Source of the DNA: Laspinema sp963821735
GTDB taxonomy: Bacteria > Cyanobacteriota > Cyanobacteriia > Cyanobacteriales > Laspinemataceae
Assembly: GCA_963821735.1 (NCBI GenBank)
Contig: CAWGFK010000038.1
Coordinates: forward strand, 27,218 to 91,217
Direction: 5' to 3'
DNA: 64,000 bases
Under the pieces are notes generated by a model. That model was not told where the DNA came from and did no database searches. It worked only from the letters and a program-made list of their open reading frames with translations. This document shows, one piece after another, positions 8,363 to 16,614 of this stretch. Every line of letters begins with the position of its first letter. Position 1 is the first letter of the stretch. The translations under genes and the position numbers were made by a program.

Positions 8363-9240
8363 GTGCCAAATCGCAATTTTTTGATTCCTCTGTCCATCGC
8401 CCTTGGTTTGTTTACGGTGGTTCCACCTGTGATGGGACAGGCTTTATTGCCTCGGACTCTCCAGCTTGATGGGACTCAGTTGGAACAGCAAGGGTTGTTT
8501 CTGGCGGAAGAAGCGGCTCAGTTGGCGAGATTTCAGCAATTTGAACTGGCTTTAGCGCGGGCGGAATTGGCGGCCCAGCTTGCCCCGAATGCGCCCCAAG
8601 CCTGGGGGATTTTAGGCAGTTTGTATCTGCAATCGAAGGAGTTGCCGAAGGGGATTGCAGCGTTGGAACGGGCCGATCGCTGGATCCGGAGAATCATGTG
8701 GTGATGTTTGCCCTCGGTTCGGCTTATTTTCAGCAACAAAATTACCAGGAGGCGATTAACTCCCTGCAAGCTGGATTAAAAATCCAACCAGATGTACCCG
8801 GGGCTTTATTTGATTTGGGCAATGCCTACTACATGACTAGAGAGTATCGAGAGGCGATCGCCCAATATGAACGCGCCGTTGCCCAGGATGCAACATTCTG
8901 GCCTGCTATTAACAATATCGGTTTAGTCGAATACGAACAAGGGGACATCAATGCGGCGATTCAGCAGTGGGAAACGGCACTCAGCATCGACTCCGCAGCG
9001 GCGGAACCCATGATGGCGATCGCTGTGGCGATGTATGCTCAAGGCAACCGAGAACGGGGTTTAGCCCTCGGAGAAGAGGCATTGCGGATTGATCCGCGTT
9101 ATGGGGAAGTGGATTTTCTGGTGGAAAATCTCTGGGGTAGTCGCCTTTTGGAAGATACCAAAAAATTCTTGGAAACTCCCCGCATTCAAGCGACCCTGGC
9201 GCAATTTATGGATGTAACCCCACACAACCACAGCCATTAA
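8363..9240 (+). pseudogene. Secreted TPR-repeat protein, one frameshift
   Basis: Two frames, the second beginning around 8674, form one tetratricopeptide protein of about 290 residues. The GTG at 8363 is preceded by GGAAGGTGG and gives an N-terminal signal sequence (FLIPLSIALGLFTVV...GQA), so the product is probably exported. At least five TPR units follow, ending in GEVDFLVENLWGSRLL. At 8671-8680 one base is missing at GGCCGATCGC; restoring it gives ALERARSLDPENHVVMF across the junction. The break again lies on a CGATCG word. It could be a sequencing error in an intact gene. Confidence 0.8.
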
Positions 9241-9340
9241 TCCTGGACTGGATCCCATAAAGGGGGAAGGATCAAGGCTCAAGGATGAAAATCACCCCGT
9301 AAATCCATCTTCTATCCCTGAGACCCTAATCCTTCATCCT

Positions 9341-9745
9341 TCATCCCTCCTCTTTGGGCAGTAGGGCCGCAATCTGGTCAACGAACTCCTGATGATCCAC
9401 CACGGGTTTAGAAATGTAGCCATCGGCCCCACTCTGTTCGAGAAAGGATTCCTTATCCCCCGCCATTGCGTGTGCCGTGACCAAAATAATCGGCAAATAA
9501 GAGGTTTTGGGGTCAGCTTTGAGCATTTGAGTAATTTTGATGCCATCCACTGCCTTGCCTTGGTAAACGCTGCGAGACAGGGACACATCCATTAAAATCA
9601 CATCCGCCTCACCCGCTTGGGCAATTTGCATCACCTCTTCCACATTTTCGGTATGCTTGACATTGAGGCCACCCCGCTTGGTGAGGATTTTAGAGAAAAC
9701 CCTAGCGTTGACCAGATCGTCCTCCACAATTAGAACGGTTCTCAT
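9341..9745 (-). CDS. CheY-like response regulator receiver protein
   Basis: 134-residue single receiver domain. Phosphoacceptor Asp53 lies in VILMDVSLS, the acidic pocket is Glu8/Asp9/Asp10, the switch Thr is Thr90 (ILVTAH), and the conserved Lys is Lys113 (YISKP). No output domain is present, so it must act by binding a partner, as in phosphorelay or CheY-type signalling. No cognate histidine kinase gene is visible in the window. It is divergent from the topoisomerase gene, with a shared promoter region at 9746-9918 that contains a short hairpin-like GCTAACGATAGCGTTA. Confidence 0.92.
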   Translation of the reverse strand: MRTVLIVEDDLVNARVFSKILTKRGGLNVKHTENVEEVMQIAQAGEADVILMDVSLSRSVYQGKAVDGIKITQMLKADPKTSYLPIILVTAHAMAGDKESFLEQSGADGYISKPVVDHQEFVDQIAALLPKEEG

Positions 9746-9918
9746 ATCCCTTTCCTTTTCATTTAATCAATCGGATGCGCTTGATCGTCAGACTGTCAGA
9801 AATGATAGTACGCTGACAAAGTGTCCTCCGATCTTCTTCTCTTCGCTAACGATAGCGTTATTGAGCGCAAAAAAGCAGGACACTCTAAGAAGTTGGTTTG
9901 GTTTAAGGAACGAAACTC

Positions 9919-12519
9919 ATGGCTAAACAATTGAACCTACTGTCTACTGGACAGGTTATCCCGACTGCTTTGCACGTCGAAATGCAACAGTCCTACCTTG
10001 AATATGCCATGAGTGTGATCGTGGGGAGGGCGTTACCGGATGTCCGAGACGGTTTAAAACCCGTCCACCGGAGGATCCTGTACGCGATGCACGAATTGGG
10101 TTTATCTCCCGATCGCCCTTATCGGAAATGTGCTCGCGTGGTTGGGGATGTCCTGGGTAAATATCACCCCCACGGCGATCAATCCGTTTATGATGCGATG
10201 GTGCGGTTGATCCAGGAATTCTCCAGTCGGTATCCCCTCCTCGCGGGTCATGGCAATTTTGGTTCGGTAGATAACGACCCGCCTGCGGCAATGCGTTACA
10301 CGGAAACGCGCCTTGCCGAAATTGGCAGCGATGCCATGCTTCAGGAAATCGGCGAAGCGACGGTCGATTTTATCGGAAATTTCGATAATTCTCAACAAGA
10401 ACCGATCGTTTTACCGGCACAATTACCCATGCTGCTACTCAATGGCAGTTCGGGAATTGCCGTGGGTATGGCAACTAATGTCCCTCCCCACAATTTAGGG
10501 GAGGTGGTGGATGCATTGATTGCTTTAATCGATAACCCGGATTTATCCGATGAAAAACTCTTCACCCTAATTCCCGGTCCCGATTTCCCCACTGGCGGGG
10601 AAATTATTGACACGGAAGGGATTCGATCCGCTTACACCACGGGACGGGGAATTATCCCGTTGCGGGGGGTGGCAAGGGTGGAGGAAATCCAAGGGGGACG
10701 CGGTAAGCATCGGCGGCAGGCGATCGTGGTGACGGAGTTGCCGTATCAGGTGAACAAATCCGCCTGGATTGAAAAAATCGCGGATTTGGTGAATCATGGG
10801 CGGTTGGATGGAATTTCCGATCTGCGCGACGAGAGCGATCGCGATGGGATTCGCGTTGTCATTGAACTCAAACGGGAAACTAATCCCGAAGTGGTTCTGC
10901 AACATCTCTACCACCAAACCGCACTGCAAAATAACTTCGGTGCCATTCTGTTAGCACTGGTAGAGGCACAACCGCGCCAGTTATCCCTCCGGCAAATGCT
11001 GCAAGAGTTCCTAACTTTCCGGGAACAGACGCTTAATCGTCTCTACACCCATGAATTGGAACGCACCCAGCAGCGGTTGGAAATTGTCGAAGGATTACTC
11101 AAGGCGCTGAACAACTTAGATGCACTCATCGAGATTTTGCGGAATGCGCCGGATGGGACCACGGCAAAAGCAGAATTGCAAAGCGAGTTAGAACTCACGG
11201 AGAACCAAGCGGATGCAATTTTAGGGATGCCAATGCGCCGGATTACCGGATTGGAACGGCAAAAATTGCAGGATGAACGGAATCAACTCAATACCCGGAG
11301 GGAGGAGTTGGAACGGTTACTGGGCGATCGCCGGGAATTGCTCAAAGGGTTGAAGAAAGAGTTGCGATCGCTCAAAAAGAAATTTGGCGACCCTAGGCGC
11401 ACCCGGATTTACACGGTTTCGCCCGATCGCGAGACAGTGCTGGTGGCAACTCCTGACTCTGGGGAAGAAACCAGCAAAACCAAATCCCGCAAAGGCAAAA
11501 AGGCAGCCATTCCCGAAGAAGTTGCGCCTTCTCTACCCCTGTTTGCTACGCCTCCAGAACCAGAAGAAACGGTTTTGGAATTTACCCGGCGCGGATATGT
11601 CCAGCGGTTGTCTCCTTCCACTTATGAGCGTCAGCAACAGAAACAGGAGGAAACTCCCGAGATTCAAACCCTAGAAGCGGGTGCGGATTTTGTAGTAGAA
11701 ACCCATGTGGCGTTTACGGATCAGGATGTGCTGATTTTGACCCGGGATGGCAAGGGATTCTCGATTAAAGTTGGGGATATTCCGGCGAATAAACGAGGCG
11801 CAAAGAAAACGCCGTTCGTGAGTTTGTTTCCCCCAGCAGTGCATGGCAATCCAGATGCGATCGCCACTCAGTTTATCCTCTCAGATTATCCTGAAACCCT
11901 GGATTTAATCTTCTTGACGGAACGGGGAAGAATTAAACGGTTACCGTTGTCAGAATTTGCCAATTTAACGGCGCGAGGATTAACAGCCGTTAAACTAAAA
12001 GAGGGAGATGCGTTAGCTTATGCCAATTTAGCGACAGTGGGACAAGATATTGCGATCGCCACATCTGGGGGACGACTACTCCGATTTGCGATCGATGATG
12101 ACAACCTCCCCATCACCAGTCGCGCCTCCATGCCACAACAAGCATTGCGCTTAGGCAAGGGTGAGAATTTGGTCGGATGTGTCGCACTCAGTCCGAGTGA
12201 GAAACTGTTGCTGGTGACTCGATTGGGATATGGGAAACGCTTGCCGATGGATTTAGTCCGACTCGCCAAACCGGGGGATTTGGGTACTCAATCCATGACG
12301 TTCAAAAATAAAACCGATGGGTTAGTGGGGATGGTTGCAGCACTTCCGGATGCGGAGTTAAAATTACTGACGAGTAGCGATCGCTTCTTGCGGTTGCCAG
12401 TTAATTCCGTGAAATCCAAGCGTAAAGATGACGCAGGCGATCGGTTAATCAAACTCGAACCCAAAGAAACCCTCGTTTACCTCAGTGTTTCCTCTCCCGA
12501 ACCCGAACAATATGTGTAA
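9919..12519 (+). CDS. Type IIA DNA topoisomerase subunit A (GyrA/ParC-like)
   Basis: 866 residues, full length for the family. The breakage-reunion domain has catalytic Tyr127 in AAMRYTETR, plus the RDGLKPVHRRILYAM and GKYHPHGDQSVYDA signatures. The coiled-coil arm follows, and the C-terminal beta-pinwheel starts at about residue 490. Cyanobacteria usually carry two A subunits; the N-terminus (MAKQLNLLSTGQVIPTALH) matches the second, ParC-like one as I recall it. The canonical GyrA box QRRGGKG is not present; the nearest match is NKRGAKK near residue 623, which argues against a strong DNA-wrapping gyrase. A weak AAGGA precedes the ATG. Partner B subunit not in window. Confidence 0.93.
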   Translation: MAKQLNLLSTGQVIPTALHVEMQQSYLEYAMSVIVGRALPDVRDGLKPVHRRILYAMHELGLSPDRPYRKCARVVGDVLGKYHPHGDQSVYDAMVRLIQEFSSRYPLLAGHGNFGSVDNDPPAAMRYTETRLAEIGSDAMLQEIGEATVDFIGNFDNSQQEPIVLPAQLPMLLLNGSSGIAVGMATNVPPHNLGEVVDALIALIDNPDLSDEKLFTLIPGPDFPTGGEIIDTEGIRSAYTTGRGIIPLRGVARVEEIQGGRGKHRRQAIVVTELPYQVNKSAWIEKIADLVNHGRLDGISDLRDESDRDGIRVVIELKRETNPEVVLQHLYHQTALQNNFGAILLALVEAQPRQLSLRQMLQEFLTFREQTLNRLYTHELERTQQRLEIVEGLLKALNNLDALIEILRNAPDGTTAKAELQSELELTENQADAILGMPMRRITGLERQKLQDERNQLNTRREELERLLGDRRELLKGLKKELRSLKKKFGDPRRTRIYTVSPDRETVLVATPDSGEETSKTKSRKGKKAAIPEEVAPSLPLFATPPEPEETVLEFTRRGYVQRLSPSTYERQQQKQEETPEIQTLEAGADFVVETHVAFTDQDVLILTRDGKGFSIKVGDIPANKRGAKKTPFVSLFPPAVHGNPDAIATQFILSDYPETLDLIFLTERGRIKRLPLSEFANLTARGLTAVKLKEGDALAYANLATVGQDIAIATSGGRLLRFAIDDDNLPITSRASMPQQALRLGKGENLVGCVALSPSEKLLLVTRLGYGKRLPMDLVRLAKPGDLGTQSMTFKNKTDGLVGMVAALPDAELKLLTSSDRFLRLPVNSVKSKRKDDAGDRLIKLEPKETLVYLSVSSPEPEQYV

Positions 12520-12703
12520 CAGATGAGCCCCATCCAGGGAGTTGCATCAAGATGACTCCTAAAGGAGTCACTACAAACATTTCCGGTCCCCTCCCCTTGG
12601 CAAGGGGAGGGTTAGGGTGGGGTCCCCAAGGGTGCGGGTTTTTACAGACTATCAATACCGACTTCCGTATGATATTGTTGAATTCTTTTTCTAGGATAAC
12701 CCT

Positions 12704-13051
12704 ATGAAGCTCAATTTAATGAATGATACGTTACAAATTGAACTGGACTTTTGGGAGCAATTCTTGGCATTCAGCTTTGAGAAGATTTTGACCCTTCCCC
12801 TAAGTCACATTGTCAATGTTTCCACCGCCGAACCCAAAAGTAATTGGGCTGAAGTTCGCGCACCGGGAACGTTTTTACCCGGAGTGATTAAAGCCGGAAC
12901 CTACTACAATCCGGAAGGAAAAGAGTTCTGGTATGTTACCCGAGAAAAAGATTATCTCACCCTAGAATTACGAGATGAACCGTTTAAGCGGATTGTTTTA
13001 ACGGTAGATAATGCCTTGGATTGGGCGAATCGAATTCAGGGAGAAATTTAG
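12704..13051 (+). CDS. Small PH-like domain protein, hypothetical
   Basis: 115 residues, intact. The segment VRAPGTFLPGVIKAGTYYNP followed by KEFWYVTREKDYLTLEL resembles a bacterial pleckstrin-homology-like fold found in small uncharacterised proteins; it would be a single compact beta-rich domain. No signal peptide or membrane helix. The ATG at 12704 is the only sensible start. Function unknown. The gene stands alone between the topoisomerase gene and a dispersed repeat, so context adds nothing. Confidence 0.7.
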   Translation: MKLNLMNDTLQIELDFWEQFLAFSFEKILTLPLSHIVNVSTAEPKSNWAEVRAPGTFLPGVIKAGTYYNPEGKEFWYVTREKDYLTLELRDEPFKRIVLTVDNALDWANRIQGEI

Positions 13052-13077
13052 GGTAACCGGCGGGGGCTTCACAACCC

Positions 13078-13141
13078 CGCAAATAAAAACCCGCACCCTA
13101 AAGGGTGGGGCTATACAGACGAAGCCCGCCTGCGCGGGCTA
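13078..13141. repeat. Dispersed palindromic repeat (GCCCGCCTGCGCGGGC type)
   Basis: Contains AACCCGCA, then GGGGCTATACAGACGAAG, then GCCCGCCTGCGCGGGC, which can fold on itself. The same arrangement recurs near 32850-32910 and, inverted and doubled, near 37636-37735, so it is a dispersed intergenic repeat of this genome. Confidence 0.8.
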
Positions 13142-13165
13142 ATTCAGAGACAACCGGATTTGGTA

Positions 13166-13441
13166 TTAGCCACCAGCAACAGCCGGGACAATACTCACCT
13201 CATCCCCTTCCTTGAGAGGCGTATCAGGACCCTCTAAAAAGCGGATATCTTCTTCATTAACATAAACATTCAAAAAGCGCCGAAGTTGTCCTTTTTCATC
13301 ACAAAGACGCTCTTTAATACCGGGACAGTTAGCCTCCAAAGAGTCTAACAATTCCGCCACATTACTACCACTGCAATCAACAGTAGCTTTATCATTGGTA
13401 AACTTTTGGAGAGGAGTCGGGATTAAAACTTTAACAGACAT
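13166..13441 (-). CDS. MoaD/ThiS family sulfur-carrier-like protein
   Basis: 91-residue beta-grasp protein ending in AVAGG; the terminal Gly-Gly is the hallmark of MoaD/ThiS/CysO sulfur carriers, whose C-terminus is adenylated and converted to a thiocarboxylate. LKEGDEVSIVPAVAGG is the typical tail. It lies downstream of threonine synthase on the same strand (147-bp gap), and a second MoaD-like gene lies upstream, so thrC is flanked by both. As with CysO/CysM in actinobacteria, a sulfur carrier next to a PLP enzyme hints at protein-bound sulfide use, but that is inference. No activating E1-like enzyme is in the window. Confidence 0.88.
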   Translation of the reverse strand: MSVKVLIPTPLQKFTNDKATVDCSGSNVAELLDSLEANCPGIKERLCDEKGQLRRFLNVYVNEEDIRFLEGPDTPLKEGDEVSIVPAVAGG

Positions 13442-13491
13442 GGTTCGTAAATAAAGAGGATAGGGGAGATAGGAAAGATGGGGGAAACTGT

Positions 13492-13556
13492 TCGTAGTAA
13501 CGACTTCAGTCGTTTCCGGATGTTCGTAGTAACGACTTCAGTCGTTTCCGGATGTG
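13492..13556. repeat. Tandem pair of TTCGTAGTAACGACTTCAGTCG repeats
   Basis: Two direct copies of a roughly 32-bp unit containing GTAGTAACGACTTCAGTCG, whose CGACTTCAGTCG part is nearly palindromic. The inverted form appears twice at about 32973-33037. It is one more dispersed intergenic repeat family, located between moaD-like and thrC genes. Confidence 0.8.
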
Positions 13557-13588
13557 CATCCCCCCATTCCCACAACATCAAACCCATG

Positions 13589-14908
13589 TTAAACTAAAAC
13601 CTGCTGCCATTCCAAGCGATCGAGGGTGCGAGAACGCTCTAATGCCCGCTCAAAACTCTCTAATTTCGGCTCAATCGTCAACGGTTCACCAATGTAACCC
13701 TGAACTGCTTCCTGGGTTTTTAATCCATTCCCGGTAATATAAACCACCGTCGTTTCATCCGGGTCAATCTTTCCCTCTTCCAGAGACTTCTTCAAAACAG
13801 CAATCGTAGTCCCGCCAGCAGTTTCCGTAAAAATCCCTTCAGTTTCAGCCAACAGCTTCATCCCTTCAATGATTTCTGCATCACTGACGGATTCAATATT
13901 GCCATTGGTTTTATGAGCAACTTCTAAAGCATAAATGCCATCAGCAGGATTCCCGATCGCAATGGATTTCGCCACGGTATTCGGTTTAACCGGCTTAATA
14001 AAATCCCGTCCTTCCCGGAAGGCAGCGGCGATCGGTGAACAACCATCCGCCTGAGCCCCTGTAAACCGAACGGCTTTCTCGTCAACCAATCCGACTTGAA
14101 TAAACTCTTGGAATCCTTTATAAATCTTGGTAAACAGAGAACCAGAGGCTAACGGTGCAACAATGCGATCGGGCAATTGCCAACCCAATTGTTCTGCCAC
14201 TTCATAAGCGAGGGTTTTAGACCCTTCCGAATAATAAGGACGGAGGTTAATATTAACAAAACCCCAACCATGAGTATTGGCGACTTCCGAACAGAGGCGG
14301 TTTACTTGGTCATAATTCCCTTTAACAGACATCAGGGTTGGATTATAGATGAGAGTCCCCAACACCTTGCCTGCTTCCAAATCCGAGGGAATAAACACAC
14401 AACAATCTAACCCAGCATAAGCGGCGATCGCAGCGGTAGAGTTCGCCAAATTCCCGGTACTTGCACAGGAAACCGTGGTAAATCCCAGTTCCTTCGCCCG
14501 AGTCAACGCCACGGAAACCACCCGATCCTTAAAACTCAGGGTCGGCATATTCACCGCATCATTTTTAATATAAAGATTTTTCATCCCCAGACGATGCGCC
14601 AAACGGTTGGACTTCACCAAAGGAGTCATCCCCGTTCCCACATCAATCGGACTATCCGTCATCACCGGCAAAAAGGGACGATAACGCCAAATCGAGTTAG
14701 GACCCGCCTGAATCGTTTCCCGAGTCACCTGACGGCGAATCTCATCATAATTATATTTAACTTCCAGAGGTCCAAAACACAATTCACAGACATGAATCGC
14801 CTTAGTTTCGTACTCCGCACCACATTCTTTACATTTCAACTGGTCAAACGTGGCCCCATTCGGTGGGGTTTCATGGCTGTGAGTATGCAATTCTGTCGCC
14901 TGGATCAT
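13589..14908 (-). CDS. thrC: Threonine synthase
   Basis: 439 residues. PLP-dependent enzyme converting O-phosphohomoserine to threonine. An N-terminal zinc-ribbon-like segment has Cys26/Cys29 and Cys41/Cys44 (CKEC, CELC), a feature of the plant/cyanobacterial-type enzyme. The Schiff-base lysine is Lys127 in LSFKDR, and the PLP phosphate loop is in CASTGNLANS. The C-terminal ITGNGLK is family-typical. Start ATG at 14908. It is flanked on the same strand by two MoaD/ThiS-like genes (13166-13441 and 15057-15317). The assignment is firm; whether the neighbours redirect it toward sulfur chemistry is open. Confidence 0.95.
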   Translation of the reverse strand: MIQATELHTHSHETPPNGATFDQLKCKECGAEYETKAIHVCELCFGPLEVKYNYDEIRRQVTRETIQAGPNSIWRYRPFLPVMTDSPIDVGTGMTPLVKSNRLAHRLGMKNLYIKNDAVNMPTLSFKDRVVSVALTRAKELGFTTVSCASTGNLANSTAAIAAYAGLDCCVFIPSDLEAGKVLGTLIYNPTLMSVKGNYDQVNRLCSEVANTHGWGFVNINLRPYYSEGSKTLAYEVAEQLGWQLPDRIVAPLASGSLFTKIYKGFQEFIQVGLVDEKAVRFTGAQADGCSPIAAAFREGRDFIKPVKPNTVAKSIAIGNPADGIYALEVAHKTNGNIESVSDAEIIEGMKLLAETEGIFTETAGGTTIAVLKKSLEEGKIDPDETTVVYITGNGLKTQEAVQGYIGEPLTIEPKLESFERALERSRTLDRLEWQQVLV

Positions 14909-15004
14909 GGTTCAAACCTCTGGACTCTCTAAAAATAGGGGCTTGGAAGTCACCTTCCCTCATCTGTTGGGAAGATAGTAACACAGCGCAAAATACTCGT
15001 CAAC

Positions 15005-15031
15005 CAATCCCGACAAAAAAGGTCGGGATTG
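15005..15031. terminator. Hairpin between moaD-like gene and thrC
   Basis: 10-bp arms CAATCCCGAC (15005-15014) and GTCGGGATTG (15022-15031) around a 7-base A-rich loop. It follows the stop of the minus-strand moaD-like gene at 15057 and could attenuate or end its transcript; there is no clear T-run after it on the minus strand, so the role is uncertain. Confidence 0.5.
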
Positions 15032-15056
15032 ATAAGTGACCCACAACCAACACTCC

Positions 15057-15317
15057 TCACCCCCCACTCACCGGGGGAATCAACACCACTTCATCCCCAG
15101 CTTGTAAGGGAGTCTGGGGGTCAACGAAATCGAGATTAATCCCAAAGCGGGTGATATCGCGCCAACAGTCGAGTTCCGGGTGTTCGGCAATCAGGCGATC
15201 GCGCACTGCCACCACCGGAGTCCCCGGCGGAAATTCCAGCACTAACTCAGGAACGCCAAAGGCTTCTTGATAAGCAGCGAACAGTTTTACCGTAACGGCG
15301 ATCAGGGGTTCAGACAT
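15057..15317 (-). CDS. MoaD/ThiS family protein
   Basis: 86-residue beta-grasp protein ending in PPVSGG, again with the Gly-Gly terminus needed for thiocarboxylation. LQAGDEVVLIPPVSGG is a strong MoaD-type tail and VTVKLFAAYQEAFG a MoaD-type first strand, so this one is more MoaD-like than the 13166-13441 protein. In molybdopterin synthesis MoaD donates sulfur to MoaE, but no moaE or other cofactor gene is nearby. It sits 148 bp upstream of thrC on the same strand. Confidence 0.88.
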   Translation of the reverse strand: MSEPLIAVTVKLFAAYQEAFGVPELVLEFPPGTPVVAVRDRLIAEHPELDCWRDITRFGINLDFVDPQTPLQAGDEVVLIPPVSGG

Positions 15318-15441
15318 TGTAAAACAATCACAAGAGGGCTAACTCTAATAAAATACCCTGAACTTGTTAAACTGACTCAATTCATTTATGATCGGGAAAC
15401 CTAAGAGTTTTTAGACTCCTGATGTTTATCCCCTATTTAAA

Positions 15442-16020
15442 ATGCCAACTCGAAAAAAACCTCAATCCATCTATCAACTGAAAATCACCCTCAGCGGTAT
15501 CCGACCCCCCATTTGGCGACGAGTGCAAGTGAGCAGCGATTACACCCTAGGAGATTTACACCAAGTCATTCAAGTCGCAATGGGTTGGTGCGATGGACAT
15601 CTCCATTCCTTTACTATTGATGGGGAAGATTACGGAATGCCAATGGATGATGATTTTGGCTTTGGTGGCATGGAAATCAAAAATGAAACCCGGGTCAAAC
15701 TGAGCAAAATCATCCCCGGAGAAAAGTTTAAATTTTCATACCTCTACGACTTTGGCGATTCCTGGGACCATCAAATCCTCGTCGAGAAAGTGCTGCCACC
15801 GGATCCGGATGCCACCTATCCAGTCTGCATCAAAGCCAAAAGAGCCTGTCCCCCAGAAGACTGTGGCGGTCCTTGGGGATATCCAGATTTGCTAGAAGCG
15901 ATCCAAAATAAAAAGCATCCGGACCATGAAGAAATGCTCGATTGGGTCGGGGGTTCTTTTGACCCGGAAGAAGTCAATCTGGATCAGATTAATGCCGAGT
16001 TTAAGAGAGGTTTCAAATAA
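15442..16020 (+). CDS. Plasmid pRiA4b ORF-3-like domain protein
   Basis: 192 residues matching the pRiA4b ORF-3 family: YQLKITLSGIRPPIWRRVQV at the start, DLHQVIQVAMGW, then FKFSYLYDFGDSWDHQI and a PEDCGGPWGY motif. The family is widespread in bacteria, often on plasmids or near mobile DNA, and has no known biochemical role. Complete, with ATG at 15442 and TAA at 16020. The mobile-element-rich region begins just downstream. Confidence 0.88.
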   Translation: MPTRKKPQSIYQLKITLSGIRPPIWRRVQVSSDYTLGDLHQVIQVAMGWCDGHLHSFTIDGEDYGMPMDDDFGFGGMEIKNETRVKLSKIIPGEKFKFSYLYDFGDSWDHQILVEKVLPPDPDATYPVCIKAKRACPPEDCGGPWGYPDLLEAIQNKKHPDHEEMLDWVGGSFDPEEVNLDQINAEFKRGFK

Positions 16021-16061
16021 GATGACTCGTCTCCCCAGCTAGGAAATTGTTACAGGGTTGA

Positions 16062-16513
16062 AGAAGCAAGACCAGAAACCGGGTTTCTAGCACAATTTTG
16101 GGAATTGATTATACATTTTGTAAAGAAACCCGGTTTCTCAACCCCCAACCCCGGACCAGAAACCGGGTTTCTGCGACAATTGTTGTTTCATCGCCTAAAT
16201 TTATGAAAGAAACCCGGTTTCTCAAATATAAGGGACAGGTAAAGATTTGGTATGACCAAGACGCTGATTTTTTAGAGGTTATTTTTTCAGAAAACCCGGG
16301 ATTTATGCGAGAAACCGATGATGATTCTATTATGGAACGGATAGATGAAGCGGGGAATATTATTGGTTTTTCTGTGATGAATGTCAGTGGTTTCTCACCG
16401 AAGACGCCAGGGATTGCGGTGAGGTGGGTGGCTGTTTGGTCAGAGGGCGATCGCATCTCATCGGTCAGTTCTGTTAAAATCAGTAAAGACCCATCTCTTG
16501 CCGAAAACCATAC
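16062..16513 (+). repeat. Duplicated segment, copy 1 (DUF2283 region)
   Basis: Nearly identical to 20138-20578 plus 22117-22308 once the IS66 element is removed. Both copies contain GAAACCCGGTTTC palindromic words, the 5' part of a DUF2283 gene and the sequence leading to an antitoxin start. Identity stops at about 16513, where copy 2 continues into a RelE-type toxin-antitoxin pair but copy 1 runs into IS4-associated sequence. Copy 1 carries one 84-bp unit where copy 2 has three. Confidence 0.85.
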
Positions 16514-16595
16514 CATGATGTCTTCTCCTATCTTCAGGCTATACCTGAAAGCGGCAGGGGAAAGAAGTCCCAGGCATGGCTGCTATCTTGGATAA
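16203..16595 (+). CDS. DUF2283 family protein, probably altered C-terminus
   Basis: The core KIWYDQDADFLEVIFSE followed by GFMRETDDDSIMERIDEAGN and IIGFSVMNVS is DUF2283, a small (about 70-residue) family of unknown function common in cyanobacteria and often near toxin-antitoxin genes. The ATG at 16203 is used here; the frame is also open upstream through repeat sequence, which is unlikely to be protein. After about residue 65 the frame passes the point where copy 2 stops and continues through non-homologous sequence, so the native stop was probably lost by an indel in this copy. Confidence 0.65.
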   Translation: MKETRFLKYKGQVKIWYDQDADFLEVIFSENPGFMRETDDDSIMERIDEAGNIIGFSVMNVSGFSPKTPGIAVRWVAVWSEGDRISSVSSVKISKDPSLAENHTMMSSPIFRLYLKAAGERSPRHGCYLG

Positions 16596-16614
16596 AAGAG
16601 ACTGATAGTAACCG

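Noticed and set aside
8109..8369. 86-residue minus-strand open frame
   Set aside because: No family-like sequence, overlaps the start region of the TPR gene on the other strand and has no ribosome-binding site.
16098..16202. N-terminal extension of the DUF2283 protein
   Set aside because: It only translates dispersed GAAACCCGG repeats; the family core begins after ATG 16203.
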